Below, piece after piece: positions 1 to 8,743 of a stretch of 64,000 nt of DNA. The translations under genes were made by a program, and so were the position numbers. Source of the DNA: Kluyvera sp047971185 (GTDB lineage Bacteria; Pseudomonadota; Gammaproteobacteria; Enterobacterales; Enterobacteriaceae); the NCBI RefSeq assembly GCF_047971185.1, contig NZ_JBKDZH010000032.1, positions 1 to 64,000 of the forward strand, read 5' to 3'. The notes below the pieces were generated by a model. It made no database searches, was not told the DNA's origin, and saw nothing but the letters and a program-made list of their open reading frames with translations. The first letter of the stretch is position 1. Every line of letters starts with the position of its first letter.

Positions 1-42
1 CTCGCCCGGGCTACCTTCTTGCACATTTGTAGCCCGGGCGAG
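1..42. repeat. REP-like palindrome
   Basis: A perfect 14-bp inverted repeat (CTCGCCCGGGCTAC at 1-14, its complement at 29-42) with a 14-nt loop is followed by GC-rich sequence up to about 63. The core resembles the dispersed extragenic palindromes of Klebsiella and related enterics. It sits just past the 3' end of the leftward MATE gene, a usual position for REP elements, and could stabilise or terminate that transcript. Confidence 0.6.
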
Positions 43-68
43 CGCAAGCGACCCCGGGAACCCACCGG

Positions 69-1409
69 CTAAAAAACAGACTTCGTCGTCCACACCCGGC
101 TGCGCCAGCGGCGGTACATCAGCATCGCCCGCAGCCCTTCATCAATAATGTAGGCCAGCCACACCCCCACCAGCCCCAGGCCGATATAGACGCCCAGCAG
201 ATATGAGAATGGCAGGCTGACAATCCACATTACGATAATGCCGCAGATAAACGGGAAGCGAACGTCGCCGGTGGCGTTAAGACTGCTGATGACGATGATG
301 TTGGTCGCCCTGCCCAGTTCGAGCAAAATCGACAGCATAAACAGCTTTTTGGTCAGCGCGATAATCTCCTGATTCGGGGTAAAGAGCTGCATAATCGGCG
401 CTGCGAGGAGGTAGATAACTACGCTGATAGAAAAGGCCACCAGCAGCCCCAGCCGCCAGCTTTTCACCCCCTGCTGGTAGGCGGCCTCTATCTCTCTGGC
501 CCCCACCGCGCGGCCAATAATAATCTGCGACGCCTGGCCAATCGACATCGCAAACAGCGCCACAAACTGGCTGATGGTCGAGGCGTAGACCTTGGTGGTC
601 AGCGCTTCGGTGCCAAGAAAAGCGATAATGGCGGTCACTACCAGCTGCGACCCAGCGTAAGAGAGGTTTTCCCCCGCCGACGGCAGCCCGTAGCGTAAAA
701 TGGCCCCCAGCATTTTGCGCGAACACTGCTGGAGCTTCTGCCAGCGAAAAACGTAGCCGATGTATTTTTTCAGCATCCACGCCGACATCAGCATGCCGAT
801 AACGTTAGCAATACACACCGCGATACCGACACCAGTGACGCCCAGCCCAAGAAAACTGAGCTTGCCGTAGAGAAACAGGTAGTTAAACACCACGTTCACC
901 ACGCTGACGGTGATCGGCACCAGCATGGCCTGACGCACAAAGCCGTGGGTGCGCAAAATAGGCAAGATTGACGAGTACAGGGCGATAATCACCGAAATAC
1001 CGCCGATGATGCGGATAAACGGCGAGCCGACCGCTACCAGCTCGTCGCTCAGCCCCAGCATCCGCAGGAAGGCATCGCCAAACAGCACAAACACCAGGCT
1101 CATGGCAACGCCGATCAGAAATGCCACCACCAGCCCGTTGGTGATCACCCGCTCCACGCGGCGAAAGCGCTTCGCCCCCAGCAGCTGGGCCACCACTATC
1201 TGCACGCCAACGGTGAGAAAACCGTAGAAAATCACCGAAATGGCGAGGATCTGGTTTGCCCCCCCGGTGGCGGCAACCGCCTCATCCGAATAGTGCCCCA
1301 GCATAAAAACGCTGACGTAACCCAGCATTAGTCGCAGCAGCTGCTCGACAAATATTGGCCATGCCAGAGTAAAAAGCCCTAGCCGAACCTGACTTTCCGT
1401 GCCCGTCAT
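69..1409 (-). CDS. MATE family multidrug/metabolite exporter
   Basis: This 446-residue polytopic inner-membrane protein has the two-fold MATE layout: about twelve hydrophobic helices, with the N-terminal half opening in the family signature around LAWPIFVEQLLRLMLGYVS. MATE proteins export drugs or metabolites against a Na+ or H+ gradient. I use the ATG at 1409 because GGGAG lies ten bases upstream; an in-frame GTG eleven codons earlier (1442) has no ribosome site. The gene stands alone, divergent from the LprI-like gene. The substrate cannot be told from sequence, and it is not a close match to E. coli NorM, DinF or YeeO as far as I can judge. Confidence 0.85.
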   Translation of the reverse strand: MTGTESQVRLGLFTLAWPIFVEQLLRLMLGYVSVFMLGHYSDEAVAATGGANQILAISVIFYGFLTVGVQIVVAQLLGAKRFRRVERVITNGLVVAFLIGVAMSLVFVLFGDAFLRMLGLSDELVAVGSPFIRIIGGISVIIALYSSILPILRTHGFVRQAMLVPITVSVVNVVFNYLFLYGKLSFLGLGVTGVGIAVCIANVIGMLMSAWMLKKYIGYVFRWQKLQQCSRKMLGAILRYGLPSAGENLSYAGSQLVVTAIIAFLGTEALTTKVYASTISQFVALFAMSIGQASQIIIGRAVGAREIEAAYQQGVKSWRLGLLVAFSISVVIYLLAAPIMQLFTPNQEIIALTKKLFMLSILLELGRATNIIVISSLNATGDVRFPFICGIIVMWIVSLPFSYLLGVYIGLGLVGVWLAYIIDEGLRAMLMYRRWRSRVWTTKSVF

Positions 1410-1607
1410 CGCTGACCCACTCCCTTTTTTCAAACCACGCACCCACCCAACGCGGGATCATCAACCTTCTATACCAAAGGCGTCTATCCGAACATTGCGC
1501 TGGCTTTCAAAATCAGAAAAACGCACGGTGGTTGGAGGAGATTCCGGGGTAAAATCGTGTTATATCCTGAGCCTATGCTCTGTATGAACACCTTTGGGAG
1601 TGAATCA

Positions 1608-2003
1608 ATGAAACCTGTATTACCGGCTCTCGCCCTGTTACTTTCCAGCGGCTACGCGCTGGCGGACGAGTGCGACAACGCCAGCACGCAGGCGGATCTC
1701 AACGCCTGCAGCGCCGCGCAGTATCAGGCGGCGGATAAAAAGCTGAATCAAACCTGGCAGGACGTACTGAAGCGCGCCGAACCGGCGCAGCGCGATTTAC
1801 TCAAGAAGGCGCAAAGTGCGTGGATCACCCTGCGCGACGCCGACTGCGCGTTTATCAGCTCCAGCACCGAGGGCGGCAGCGTGCAGCCGATGGTCAACAA
1901 TCAGTGCCTGACCGATAAAACCAACGAGCGCGAAGCGTTTCTCGCCTCGCTGCTGCAGTGCGAAGAGGGCGACCTGAGCTGCCCTCTGCCGCCGGGCAAC
2001 TAG
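1608..2003 (+). CDS. LprI-like (DUF1311) periplasmic protein
   Basis: A 131-residue protein with a cleavable signal peptide (MKPVLPALALLLSSGYALA) and a mature part rich in conserved cysteines, typical of the LprI N-terminal/DUF1311 family: CDNASTQADLNAC near the start, then Q-x-W and LRDADC motifs. Some family members inhibit lysozyme, but function here is unproven. The start at 1608 is preceded by GGGAG at 1596-1600; the same frame is open further upstream without a ribosome site. Its stop overlaps the stop of the convergent rutR by four bases. Confidence 0.8.
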   Translation: MKPVLPALALLLSSGYALADECDNASTQADLNACSAAQYQAADKKLNQTWQDVLKRAEPAQRDLLKKAQSAWITLRDADCAFISSSTEGGSVQPMVNNQCLTDKTNEREAFLASLLQCEEGDLSCPLPPGN

Positions 2004-2638
2004 CGTACGCGGATACCGTCGATAATGATCCGCTGGACGTTTTCGACGGTCTGCTGGAAAAACGCCGCATCGCGCAGCGTTTTACCGGTCACCGCCTCCA
2101 CCTGGGTGGCGAAGTCGGCGTAGTGCTGAGTGGTGGCCCAAATCATAAAAATCAGATGGTGAGGGTCGATGGGGGCCAGCTTACCGCTATTCACCCACGC
2201 GGCGATAACCGCCGACTTGTCGGCCACCAGCGTTTTCAAATCGCCGGTCAGTTCGTCCATCACCAGCGGCGCCCCCTGGAGCATCTCCAGACAGAACAGC
2301 TTCGACGCCTGCGGGTAATCCCGCGACACTTCAAGCTTGAGACGAATGTACTCGCTTATCGCCACCAGCGGCGCCAGATCTTCGCGGAACGCGCGCAGCG
2401 GCGCCAGCCAGATATCAAGGATCTGCTGCATCACGGCAACATACAGCGCCTCTTTCGACGGGAAATAGTACAGCAGATTGGTTTTCGACACCCCGGCCAG
2501 TTCGGCGACCTGATCGAGCCGCGTGCCGTGGATCCCATACTGGGAAAAGGTATTGAGCGCGGCGCTGAGAATCGCCTGCTTTTTGGCGCTAACCGCCTGA
2601 GAACGTTTGCCGCTTTTCTTTACTGCATCCTGAGCCAT
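2000..2638 (-). CDS. rutR: TetR-family regulator RutR
   Basis: This 212-residue protein is almost collinear with E. coli RutR: an N-terminal TetR helix-turn-helix (AELAGVSKTNLLYYFPSKEAL, about residues 45-65) and a C-terminal effector domain with IRLKLEVSRDYPQAS and HLIFMIWA segments. RutR senses uracil/thymine and represses the rutABCDEFG pyrimidine-degradation operon, with wider roles in purine and pyrimidine control. In E. coli that operon sits beside rutR; here the next gene upstream is ymdF and no rut structural gene is present, so RutR is an orphan in this window. It is convergent with the LprI-like gene. Confidence 0.93.
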   Translation of the reverse strand: MAQDAVKKSGKRSQAVSAKKQAILSAALNTFSQYGIHGTRLDQVAELAGVSKTNLLYYFPSKEALYVAVMQQILDIWLAPLRAFREDLAPLVAISEYIRLKLEVSRDYPQASKLFCLEMLQGAPLVMDELTGDLKTLVADKSAVIAAWVNSGKLAPIDPHHLIFMIWATTQHYADFATQVEAVTGKTLRDAAFFQQTVENVQRIIIDGIRVR

Positions 2639-2696
2639 ACGCCCTCTCCTTGTGATTTCTCCCCTATTTTGCGGGTAGCGCGGCCCTGCTTCAACC

Positions 2697-2726
2697 GGAA
2701 AAAGAAACCGCCGGCATAACCGGCGG
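2697..2726 (-). terminator. Rho-independent terminator after ymdF
   Basis: A 7-bp GC stem (CCGCCGG at 2708-2714, CCGGCGG at 2720-2726, loop CATAA) is followed, on the minus strand, by a T-rich run (TTTCTTTTTCC). It lies thirty bases past the ymdF stop, in front of rutR. Confidence 0.75.
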
Positions 2727-2756
2727 TGAGGTGAGACACGGGGTTATCATGCGCAG

Positions 2757-2933
2757 CTAGCTGCCGCGTTGACTACCATGGCTGTTTTTCCCACCTTTTT
2801 TGCCCGCTTCCGAGGCGCGCTGGGGATCGTTTTTAAAGTTCCCGCCGCTATGCTGGCCCCCCTTACGACCTGCTTCTGATGCTCTTTCCCGGTCTTCAGC
2901 GAAATTACCTGAACCTCCGCGATGGTTTGCCAT
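2757..2933 (-). CDS. ymdF: KGG-repeat stress protein YmdF
   Basis: A 58-residue hydrophilic protein with two copies of the stress-induced KGG motif (RASEAGRKGGQHSGGNF and RASEAGKKGGKNSHG). It matches E. coli YmdF, of unknown molecular function; KGG proteins accumulate under stationary-phase and acid stress. The ATG at 2933 is preceded by GGAGG with ideal spacing. As in E. coli it lies head-to-head with the wrbA side, although here a small exported-protein gene has been added between them and the rut genes beyond it are gone. Confidence 0.9.
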   Translation of the reverse strand: MANHRGGSGNFAEDRERASEAGRKGGQHSGGNFKNDPQRASEAGKKGGKNSHGSQRGS

Positions 2934-3180
2934 TACTGACCTCCAGTTGAGAGAACGACATCGTGCATTACGTAGACGTTGAGCGTCATAACCCGCGATA
3001 TCACACGGGTAATAGTAAGGGTAGTCGCCACGGCGGCGCGGCACGGTAGCTGGTCATATTTTGACATATCTGCCGTCAGGTTTTGCGCGCCTGCAACCAC
3101 GCGGCGCCCTAATCGACTCTTATAGCGGGGGAAAATCGGCGGGGAAAAAATGTGTCATTATGCGTCAGTCACTCCAGGCG

Positions 3181-3483
3181 CTATTTCAGCACGCCAATAT
3201 AGCGGCCCTCTTTCATCAGTCTGACCTTGCCCGTCCTTTTATGGAACACAACTCGATACGGCCCGTGAACAAACACGTCGGCATCGGCATTATATTCTTC
3301 TTTCGCTGCCATCGCGCCGTTCACCGTCACCTTGTCGCCCGTACGGGTGACCGTAACGTCGAAACCGTGATAAACACGCTTTTTGGCAATCTGTGCGTAG
3401 TGGGTTACCGCCTGCGCGGGGGCCAGCGACATCGCCAGCAGACTCGCGCCCATCAATATTGCCGCCCCTATCCGTTTGTTCAT
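3181..3483 (-). CDS. Small exported protein of unknown function
   Basis: A 100-residue protein with a clear Sec signal peptide (MNKRIGAAILMGASLLAMSLAPAQA) and a basic mature part of about 75 residues without cysteines. I do not recognise the family. The mature sequence alternates short beta-prone stretches (YHGFDVTVTRTGDKVTV, YRVVFHKRTGKVRL), suggesting a small beta-rich periplasmic domain. The start at 3483 has GGTAGGTG just upstream. It is divergent from wrbA, sharing a 287-bp AT-rich control region. Confidence 0.7.
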   Translation of the reverse strand: MNKRIGAAILMGASLLAMSLAPAQAVTHYAQIAKKRVYHGFDVTVTRTGDKVTVNGAMAAKEEYNADADVFVHGPYRVVFHKRTGKVRLMKEGRYIGVLK

Positions 3484-3770
3484 TCACCTACCGTCGTGAT
3501 TGTTCCGTCCAGCGCCTATTTTCCCCAAATGGCCCCCGGGCGGCGTTGATAACAATCAACCAAATAAATAGTTAACGCTCAGTATTATTTATCATTGTTA
3601 TTAATAACTTGTCTTCTGGCGCACAAAAAACGCGCGACCGGCGTTTAAAAAATCAGCAGCCACGTCAGACTGGTGATTTATTGCTGGCACGATGCAGCGA
3701 ATCTGCCAGCACGGGCTATGCTTAATGGAGCTTGTTACGTAACCAACGAATTTGACACAGGAGAGTTAAG

Positions 3771-4376
3771 ATGAGTGGAAATGCAAGTGTTCTGGTGCTC
3801 TATTATTCGATGTACGGACACATTGAAACGATGGCTAAAGCCGTTGCCGAAGGCGCAAATAAAGTTGATGGCGTCGATGTGGTCATCAAGCGTGTACCAG
3901 AAACCATGCAAGCTGAAGCGTTTGCCAAAGCGGGCGGTAAAGCGCAGACCGCTCCGGTCGCCACCCCGCAAGAGCTGGCCGATTACGACGCGATTATTTT
4001 CGGTACGCCAACCCGTTTCGGCAATATGGCCGGACAAATGCGCACCTTCCTCGACCAGACCGGGGGCCTGTGGGCGTCCGGCGCGTTGTACGGCAAACTG
4101 GCCAGCGTGTTTAGCTCAACCGGTACCGGCGGCGGCCAGGAGCAGACCATCACCTCCACCTGGACTACGCTTGCCCACCACGGCATGGTGATCGTGCCGA
4201 TTGGCTATGCGGCGCAAGAGCTGTTTGATATTTCGCAGGTGCGCGGCGGTACTCCGTACGGCGCGACCACCATTGCTGGCGGCGACGGTTCACGTCAGCC
4301 AAGCGAGGAAGAGCTGGCGATTGCCCGCTACCAGGGCGAATACGTCGCGGGCCTGGCCGTTAAATTCAAAGGCTAA
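3771..4376 (+). CDS. wrbA: NAD(P)H:quinone oxidoreductase WrbA
   Basis: A 201-residue flavodoxin-like protein nearly identical in plan to E. coli WrbA. The FMN phosphate loop is YYSMYGHIETMA (about residues 11-22), followed by GTPTRFGNM and SSTGTGGGQEQT, both FMN-contacting segments of the family. WrbA is a tetrameric cytoplasmic enzyme that reduces quinones by two electrons, protecting against redox cycling. The N-terminus is slightly longer than in E. coli. It is followed sixteen bases later by yccJ, as in E. coli, so the two are probably cotranscribed. Confidence 0.95.
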   Translation: MSGNASVLVLYYSMYGHIETMAKAVAEGANKVDGVDVVIKRVPETMQAEAFAKAGGKAQTAPVATPQELADYDAIIFGTPTRFGNMAGQMRTFLDQTGGLWASGALYGKLASVFSSTGTGGGQEQTITSTWTTLAHHGMVIVPIGYAAQELFDISQVRGGTPYGATTIAGGDGSRQPSEEELAIARYQGEYVAGLAVKFKG

Positions 4377-4392
4377 TTAAGGGAGAAGAGAG

Positions 4393-4620
4393 ATGCCCAC
4401 ACAACAAGGTAAAGCACATCATATTGGTGAATGGGCGAGCTTGCGTAATACCTCACCGGAAATTGCCGAAGCAATTTTTGAGCTCGCAAAGTATGACGAA
4501 AAAGTCGCGGAGAAAATCTGGGAAGAAGGCAGCGATGCCGTTCTCGAGCTGGCTTTCAGCAAAACGGATAAAGACTCGCTGTTCTGGGGCGAGCAAACCA
4601 TCGAACGTAAAAACGTCTGA
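4393..4620 (+). CDS. yccJ: YccJ family small protein
   Basis: A 75-residue acidic protein matching the YccJ family across its length (HHIGEWASLRNTSPEIAEAIF at the start, FSKTDKDSLFWGEQTIERKNV at the end). No biochemical function is established. It follows wrbA closely with its own AGGGAGAAGAG ribosome site, and a strong terminator follows its stop. Confidence 0.9.
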   Translation: MPTQQGKAHHIGEWASLRNTSPEIAEAIFELAKYDEKVAEKIWEEGSDAVLELAFSKTDKDSLFWGEQTIERKNV

Positions 4621-4633
4621 TTGAAACCCACCC

Positions 4634-4670
4634 ACGCCGACGCCGGTCTCCCGGCGTCGGCGTTGTCGTT
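4634..4670. terminator. Terminator between yccJ and the ABC operon
   Basis: A 13-bp perfect GC-rich stem (4634-4646 with 4651-4663, loop TCTC) is followed by TGTCGTT on the plus strand. It ends the wrbA-yccJ transcript. It also lies immediately past the stop of the leftward permease gene, so it may act on both convergent transcripts. Confidence 0.8.
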
Positions 4671-5349
4671 ATGCCACCCGCCGCTGCCAGCCTTTCGCCA
4701 CCCTTTCCAGCCCGAAACAGAGCACATAGTAGACCACGCCGATAAACACGAAGATCGCCGTCGGGTAGATTTGCACCCGGTTATTGACCTGCCCCGCCAC
4801 CGTGGTCAGCTCCGGCACGTTGACGATAAAGGCCAGCGAGGTGTCTTTCAGCAGGCCGATAAAAATGCCCACCAGCGACGGCAGCACGTTACGCAGGGTT
4901 TGCGGGAGCAGCACCTGCCGCAGACTCTGGCCCGCGCTGAATCCCTGAGTGAGCGCCGCTTCATACTGCCCGCCGGGCAGCGCCCGCAGCCCGGCCAGCA
5001 CGGAGTGCATCACCGAGGCGGCGGTAAACCACGCCAGCGCTAAGGTCACCGTGACCGCACCGGGCAAATCACTGCCGGTCAGCATAGGCAACAGATACCA
5101 CAGCCAGAAGATCACGAAAATCAGCGGGATACCGCGAATAATTTCAGCCCACAGATACAACACGCGACGCACCACACCGGGAAAACGCCATGCCGCGCAG
5201 GCCAGCAAAATGCCGCCCGGCAGCGCCAGCGCCCCGGCCCCCAGCGCCATCATCAGCGTCAGCGCTACGCCGCCCGGTTCACCGTCGGCAAGTCGCCCCC
5301 ACAGCAGATAGTCGAGGTTATCAACAATCACCGCCAGATTAGCGTTCAT
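4669..5349 (-). CDS. Polar amino-acid ABC transporter permease (second)
   Basis: A 226-residue inner-membrane permease of the His/Glu/Gln ABC family, with about five helices and the conserved EAA loop (EAALTQGFSAGQSLRQVLLPQTLRNVLPS) that docks on the ATPase. It ends the four-gene operon SBP-ATPase-permease-permease. The ATG at 5349 overlaps the preceding permease gene by eleven bases; a longer reading without a ribosome site extends to 5418. The GltJ/GltK-like pair suggests a heterodimeric pore. The substrate is probably an acidic or polar amino acid, but not provable here. Confidence 0.87.
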   Translation of the reverse strand: MNANLAVIVDNLDYLLWGRLADGEPGGVALTLMMALGAGALALPGGILLACAAWRFPGVVRRVLYLWAEIIRGIPLIFVIFWLWYLLPMLTGSDLPGAVTVTLALAWFTAASVMHSVLAGLRALPGGQYEAALTQGFSAGQSLRQVLLPQTLRNVLPSLVGIFIGLLKDTSLAFIVNVPELTTVAGQVNNRVQIYPTAIFVFIGVVYYVLCFGLERVAKGWQRRVA

Positions 5350-6121
5350 GCTGGATCCCCCCCTGCGCGCCCGCGAGCGGGCCCCGCCGCTTCGCCTGCC
5401 CGACCGGCGTTGGACCAAGGCGGTTCAGCAGCAGGCCAAGCGCCACGCCGGTGAACAGATACAGCACGGTGCCGACGGCAAAGGCCTCCAGCGCGTGCGC
5501 GTTATAGCTCTCGATCTGCCGCACCTGATAGGTCAGCTCGGCAAAGCCAATGCCGCTCGCCAGCGACGACAGTTTCATCAGGTTGAGATACTGCCCCACC
5601 ACCGGCTGCCAGGCGTTAGCGAGCGCCTGCGGTAGCAGCACGTGGCGCAGCAGCCCGGCGGTCGAAAACCCCTGCGCCAGCGCCGCTTCCCGCTGCCCGT
5701 TCGGCACGCTGTGCAGCCCCGCCGCCACTTCCTCAATCAGAAACGCCGAGGTAAAGACGCCAAGCCCCCACGCGGAGCAGAGAAACTCCGGCGTCAGCCA
5801 CCAGACGTTGCCCGGCAGAATCGACCAGTCGTGCGCATCGTTGACAAAATCCCGCAGCCCGAGCGGCAAAAAATTCCACGCGGCAAAGTACCAGAACAGC
5901 AGCTGGACCAGCAGCGGGGTATTGCGAAACAGCGACACCCAGCAGGCGGTGATGCCCTGCCCCACGCGCCCGCCCGCCAGCCGCAGCAGCAGAAACAGCG
6001 CTGCCAGCACACTGGCCAGCGCCATCCCGGCGATCGTCACCCACAGGGTGGTCAGAAAGCCGGAGAGGATCCATTGCAGGGGCTGCCCGCTGAGCACCCC
6101 CTGCCAGTCAAAAGGTATCAT
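5339..6121 (-). CDS. Polar amino-acid ABC transporter permease (first)
   Basis: A 260-residue permease of the same family as its neighbour, GltJ-like, with a longer periplasmic insertion around residues 70-105 (WNFLPLGLRDFVNDAHDW) before the EAA loop (QREAALAQGFSTAGLLRHVLLPQALAN). The ATG at 6121 overlaps the ATPase stop as TGATG and has GGAG six bases upstream; a GTG one codon earlier is the alternative. It pairs with the downstream permease to form the membrane channel. Confidence 0.87.
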   Translation of the reverse strand: MIPFDWQGVLSGQPLQWILSGFLTTLWVTIAGMALASVLAALFLLLRLAGGRVGQGITACWVSLFRNTPLLVQLLFWYFAAWNFLPLGLRDFVNDAHDWSILPGNVWWLTPEFLCSAWGLGVFTSAFLIEEVAAGLHSVPNGQREAALAQGFSTAGLLRHVLLPQALANAWQPVVGQYLNLMKLSSLASGIGFAELTYQVRQIESYNAHALEAFAVGTVLYLFTGVALGLLLNRLGPTPVGQAKRRGPLAGAQGGIQHER

Positions 6122-6939
6122 CACGCGCTCCGCTCCTGATGCAGCGGGTCGAGAACCTTCTGCAAAAAACGCACCGCGCGCGGATGCTGCGGCCGGGCGA
6201 AGAACGCCGTCGGCGGCGCGATTTCCAGCACCTCTCCGCCATCGATAAACACCACCCGATCGGCAATTTCGCGGGCGAACTGCATTTCATGCGTCACCAC
6301 GATCATGGTGATCCCGCTGTGCGCCAGCGACTGCATCACCTGTAGCACTTCGCCGATGGTTTCGGGATCCAGCGCGGAGGTGGGTTCATCAAACAGGATG
6401 ATTTGCGGCGATGAGGCCAGCGCCCGGGCGATCGCCACCCGCTGCTGCTGGCCGCCGGAGAGCTGCGAGGGCATCGCGTCGGCCTTTTCCGCCAGCCCGA
6501 CTTTATGCAGCAGCGCCAGCGCGCGTTCCTGCGCGGCATCCCGCGTCCAGCCGTGTACTGACTGCAACGCCAGCATGATGTTCTGCGCCGCCGTCAGGTG
6601 GGCGTAAAGATTAAACTGCTGGAAAACAAAGCCAATGCGGCTGCGCAGCTGACGCAGCGCTTTGCCGCTCAGCTGGCGGGTCGGTTTGCCGTCCACCAGA
6701 ATCTCGCCGCCGCTCAGATTTTCCAGCTGATTGATAAGCCGAATCAGCGTCGATTTTCCCGAACCGGAAGGCCCAAGGATCGCCACCACTTCACCGGGGT
6801 TAATCGTCAGATCAATGCCGTTCAGCACCCGATGGCTACCATAATTTTTCACCACCTGACGGAACTCCACGCTGGCGTTCTGTAGATGTGAAAAATCCGC
6901 GGCCTTTGCCGCGGAATGAGAGAATAAAGCCGACAGCAT
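6121..6939 (-). CDS. Polar amino-acid ABC transporter ATPase
   Basis: A 272-residue nucleotide-binding subunit with Walker A GPSGSGKST (about residues 55-63), Q-loop, signature LSGGQQQRVAIARALA, Walker B IILFDEPTSALDPE and switch His in VVTHEM. It is of the GlnQ/HisP class. The N-terminal twenty residues before the ATPase fold are an unusual extension, and an internal start is possible. It begins one base after the SBP stop and overlaps the next permease, indicating translational coupling. Confidence 0.9.
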   Translation of the reverse strand: MLSALFSHSAAKAADFSHLQNASVEFRQVVKNYGSHRVLNGIDLTINPGEVVAILGPSGSGKSTLIRLINQLENLSGGEILVDGKPTRQLSGKALRQLRSRIGFVFQQFNLYAHLTAAQNIMLALQSVHGWTRDAAQERALALLHKVGLAEKADAMPSQLSGGQQQRVAIARALASSPQIILFDEPTSALDPETIGEVLQVMQSLAHSGITMIVVTHEMQFAREIADRVVFIDGGEVLEIAPPTAFFARPQHPRAVRFLQKVLDPLHQERSA

Positions 6940-6940
6940 C

Positions 6941-7774
6941 TTATTTTGCTTCTATGGTAAATGAACGCGGCTGCGGGGCTTTGGTAGCGGGACCAAACCA
7001 GACATCGTAGATTTTCGCCGCCTCGCCGGATTTCTCCAGCGCCACCAGCTCGTCGTTGACGGCTTTCAGCAGCGCCGGTTCACCTTTCTTCACGCCGACG
7101 CCAATTTCTTCTTTGCTCAGCAGGTCCGGCAGAATTTTAAATTTGGCTTTATCCGGCGCTTCGCCCAGCAGGCCGGCCAGAATAGTGCTGTCCTGAGTGA
7201 TCGCCTGCACGTTGCCGTTACGCAGCGCGGTCAGCGCCAGCGGAATATCGTCATAGGAGAGCACCCGCGCCTGCGGGAAGCGCTGATGCAGCGTCTGCTC
7301 GCCGGTGGTGCCCTTCACCGCGCCGATGCGCGCTTTGCTGTAGTCGTCGAGCTTATCGCCGCCGTTCGCCGGCACCAGGAACTGCTGCCCGGTCACAAAA
7401 TACGGCGTGGAGAAATCAATCACCTGCGCACGTTCCGGGGTGATGGTGATATCCGCCACGATCAGATCCGCCTTACCGGACTGCAGCAGCGGAATGCGGT
7501 TCGCCGGGTTCGTCGCCACCAGCTCCAGCTTAACGCCGAGCGATTTGGCCAGCGCTTTGGCGAAATCGACGTCATAGCCGACCAGTTCATGCGTTTTCGC
7601 ATCGACCGAACCAAACGGCGGGTTGGCGTCGAAGGTGGCGACTTTCACCACCCCTTTCGCCTTAATGTCCGCCAGTTGGTCAGCCTGCGCGGTGAAAGTA
7701 CTCAACCCGGCGGCCGCCAGGCCAACCAGCAGCGCGAGCCGTGTGAACGTCTGTTTTTGTTTTGCCATTGCCAT
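6941..7774 (-). CDS. Amino-acid ABC transporter substrate-binding protein
   Basis: A 277-residue periplasmic receptor (family 3 SBP). A signal peptide runs to about residue 31 (ALLVGLAAAGLSTFTAQA). The mature domain carries family features: GYDVDFAKALAKSLG, LQSGKADLIVADITITPERA, GTTGEQ and TQDSTI, which place the ligand carboxylate and amino groups. It is the first gene of a leftward operon with the ATPase and two permeases. The ATG at 7774 has AGGGG upstream. Substrate is uncertain; glutamate/aspartate- or glutamine-like ligands fit the permease type. Confidence 0.88.
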   Translation of the reverse strand: MAMAKQKQTFTRLALLVGLAAAGLSTFTAQADQLADIKAKGVVKVATFDANPPFGSVDAKTHELVGYDVDFAKALAKSLGVKLELVATNPANRIPLLQSGKADLIVADITITPERAQVIDFSTPYFVTGQQFLVPANGGDKLDDYSKARIGAVKGTTGEQTLHQRFPQARVLSYDDIPLALTALRNGNVQAITQDSTILAGLLGEAPDKAKFKILPDLLSKEEIGVGVKKGEPALLKAVNDELVALEKSGEAAKIYDVWFGPATKAPQPRSFTIEAK

Positions 7775-8180
7775 TCTTGATACCCCTGTTTTTGTTTTGT
7801 CTTTTTACGCTCCCACAGCCGCTTCGCCGGAACAAATAACCATTGCTTATTCCTTATAACGAAAAGGGATTTAACGTTACTGTTTGTTATCTAAAGGTAA
7901 AATAAGGCCGAATCTGGCTACATTTGCCGGAAAATGGCAATGCTAAGCCTGTTTTCGCATTTCCTTTGGCCGCCATTTTTTGCTGTGATGGGAGGGGTTC
8001 TCCGCAGCAGAAAATATGATTTCGTAAGGGGATTGTTGCGGATGGTTACCCGCTGACACAACAATCCGCAAGCGTCATCCACCGTCGCCGCCCTATGATA
8101 AGTCCGCTAAAAGCTTAGGGGTTTCCCCATTAACACCGCCCAACGGCGGACGTATTTGCTTGCTTAACGGATAGAAGACA
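7775..8180. promoter_or_regulatory. Divergent control region, ABC operon / Spy-like gene
   Basis: 406 bp without a gene. The part next to the ABC operon is AT-rich (about 7830-7910) and should hold its leftward promoter. The part before 8181 should hold the promoter of the exported-protein gene. I see no operator I can name and no small ORF worth calling. Confidence 0.4.
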
Positions 8181-8585
8181 ATGATCAAATTTACCCGCAC
8201 TGCATTACTGGTTGCCACGCTGGCTGGCGCCGCCTTTAGCGCTCAGGCCGCTACGACCGCACCGGCACCGGCGCAGGACCCGATTGTTCAGCATCTGAAG
8301 CTGAGCGATGCCCAGGTGGCGAAAATCCAGACTCTGCACCAGCAGCTGGAGAAAAACGTGGAAGGTATCTCGATGAAAGATGTCAAAGACGGCGTCATTA
8401 TCGACATGATTCAGTCCGGCAAATGGAACGACGCCGCCGTCAAGCAGCAGCTCACCGCCTTCAGCAAGGTTGATCAGCAGGTGCGCTACTACAAGGTGAA
8501 ATACTACTTTGATTTAAGTCAGGTACTGACCCCGGAACAGCGCAAGCAGGTGCAGAACGACCTGGCGCAGGCGGCAGCAGAGTAA
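8181..8585 (+). CDS. Spy/CpxP-like periplasmic protein
   Basis: A 134-residue exported protein: signal peptide to about residue 23 (ALLVATLAGAAFSAQA), then a helical mature domain with two degenerate LTxxQ repeats, LSDAQVAKIQ (about residue 41) and LTPEQRKQVQ (about residue 117), the hallmark of the Spy/CpxP/ZraP family of ATP-independent periplasmic chaperones and stress sensors. A long amphipathic helix lies between them. It is monocistronic, followed by a GC hairpin. It is smaller and less basic than Spy, so the chaperone role is inferred. Confidence 0.7.
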   Translation: MIKFTRTALLVATLAGAAFSAQAATTAPAPAQDPIVQHLKLSDAQVAKIQTLHQQLEKNVEGISMKDVKDGVIIDMIQSGKWNDAAVKQQLTAFSKVDQQVRYYKVKYYFDLSQVLTPEQRKQVQNDLAQAAAE

Positions 8586-8600
8586 CGTCGTTTCCGTTCA

Positions 8601-8620
8601 CGCGGCGGGCCCCCGCCGCG
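8601..8620 (+). terminator. GC hairpin after Spy-like gene
   Basis: A 9-bp palindromic stem (CGCGGCGGG at 8601-8609, CCCGCCGCG at 8612-8620) lies fifteen bases past the stop. There is no T-run after it, so it may be a weak or Rho-assisted terminator or an mRNA-stabilising hairpin. Confidence 0.4.
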
Positions 8621-8743
8621 ATGTGATGCGCCGTTTATGGCCGACAATACAATGTCTTATTCATACGATAAATTGTGACCTCTCACGCATTACCCGCATT
8701 CAATCCATGGACATTCCGTGCGCCTTGATCGCCGTCAAAAATA

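Noticed and set aside
1958..2719. Rightward 253-codon frame over rutR
   Set aside because: It is the antisense of rutR, which is a clear match to a known protein; the antisense sequence shows no domain.
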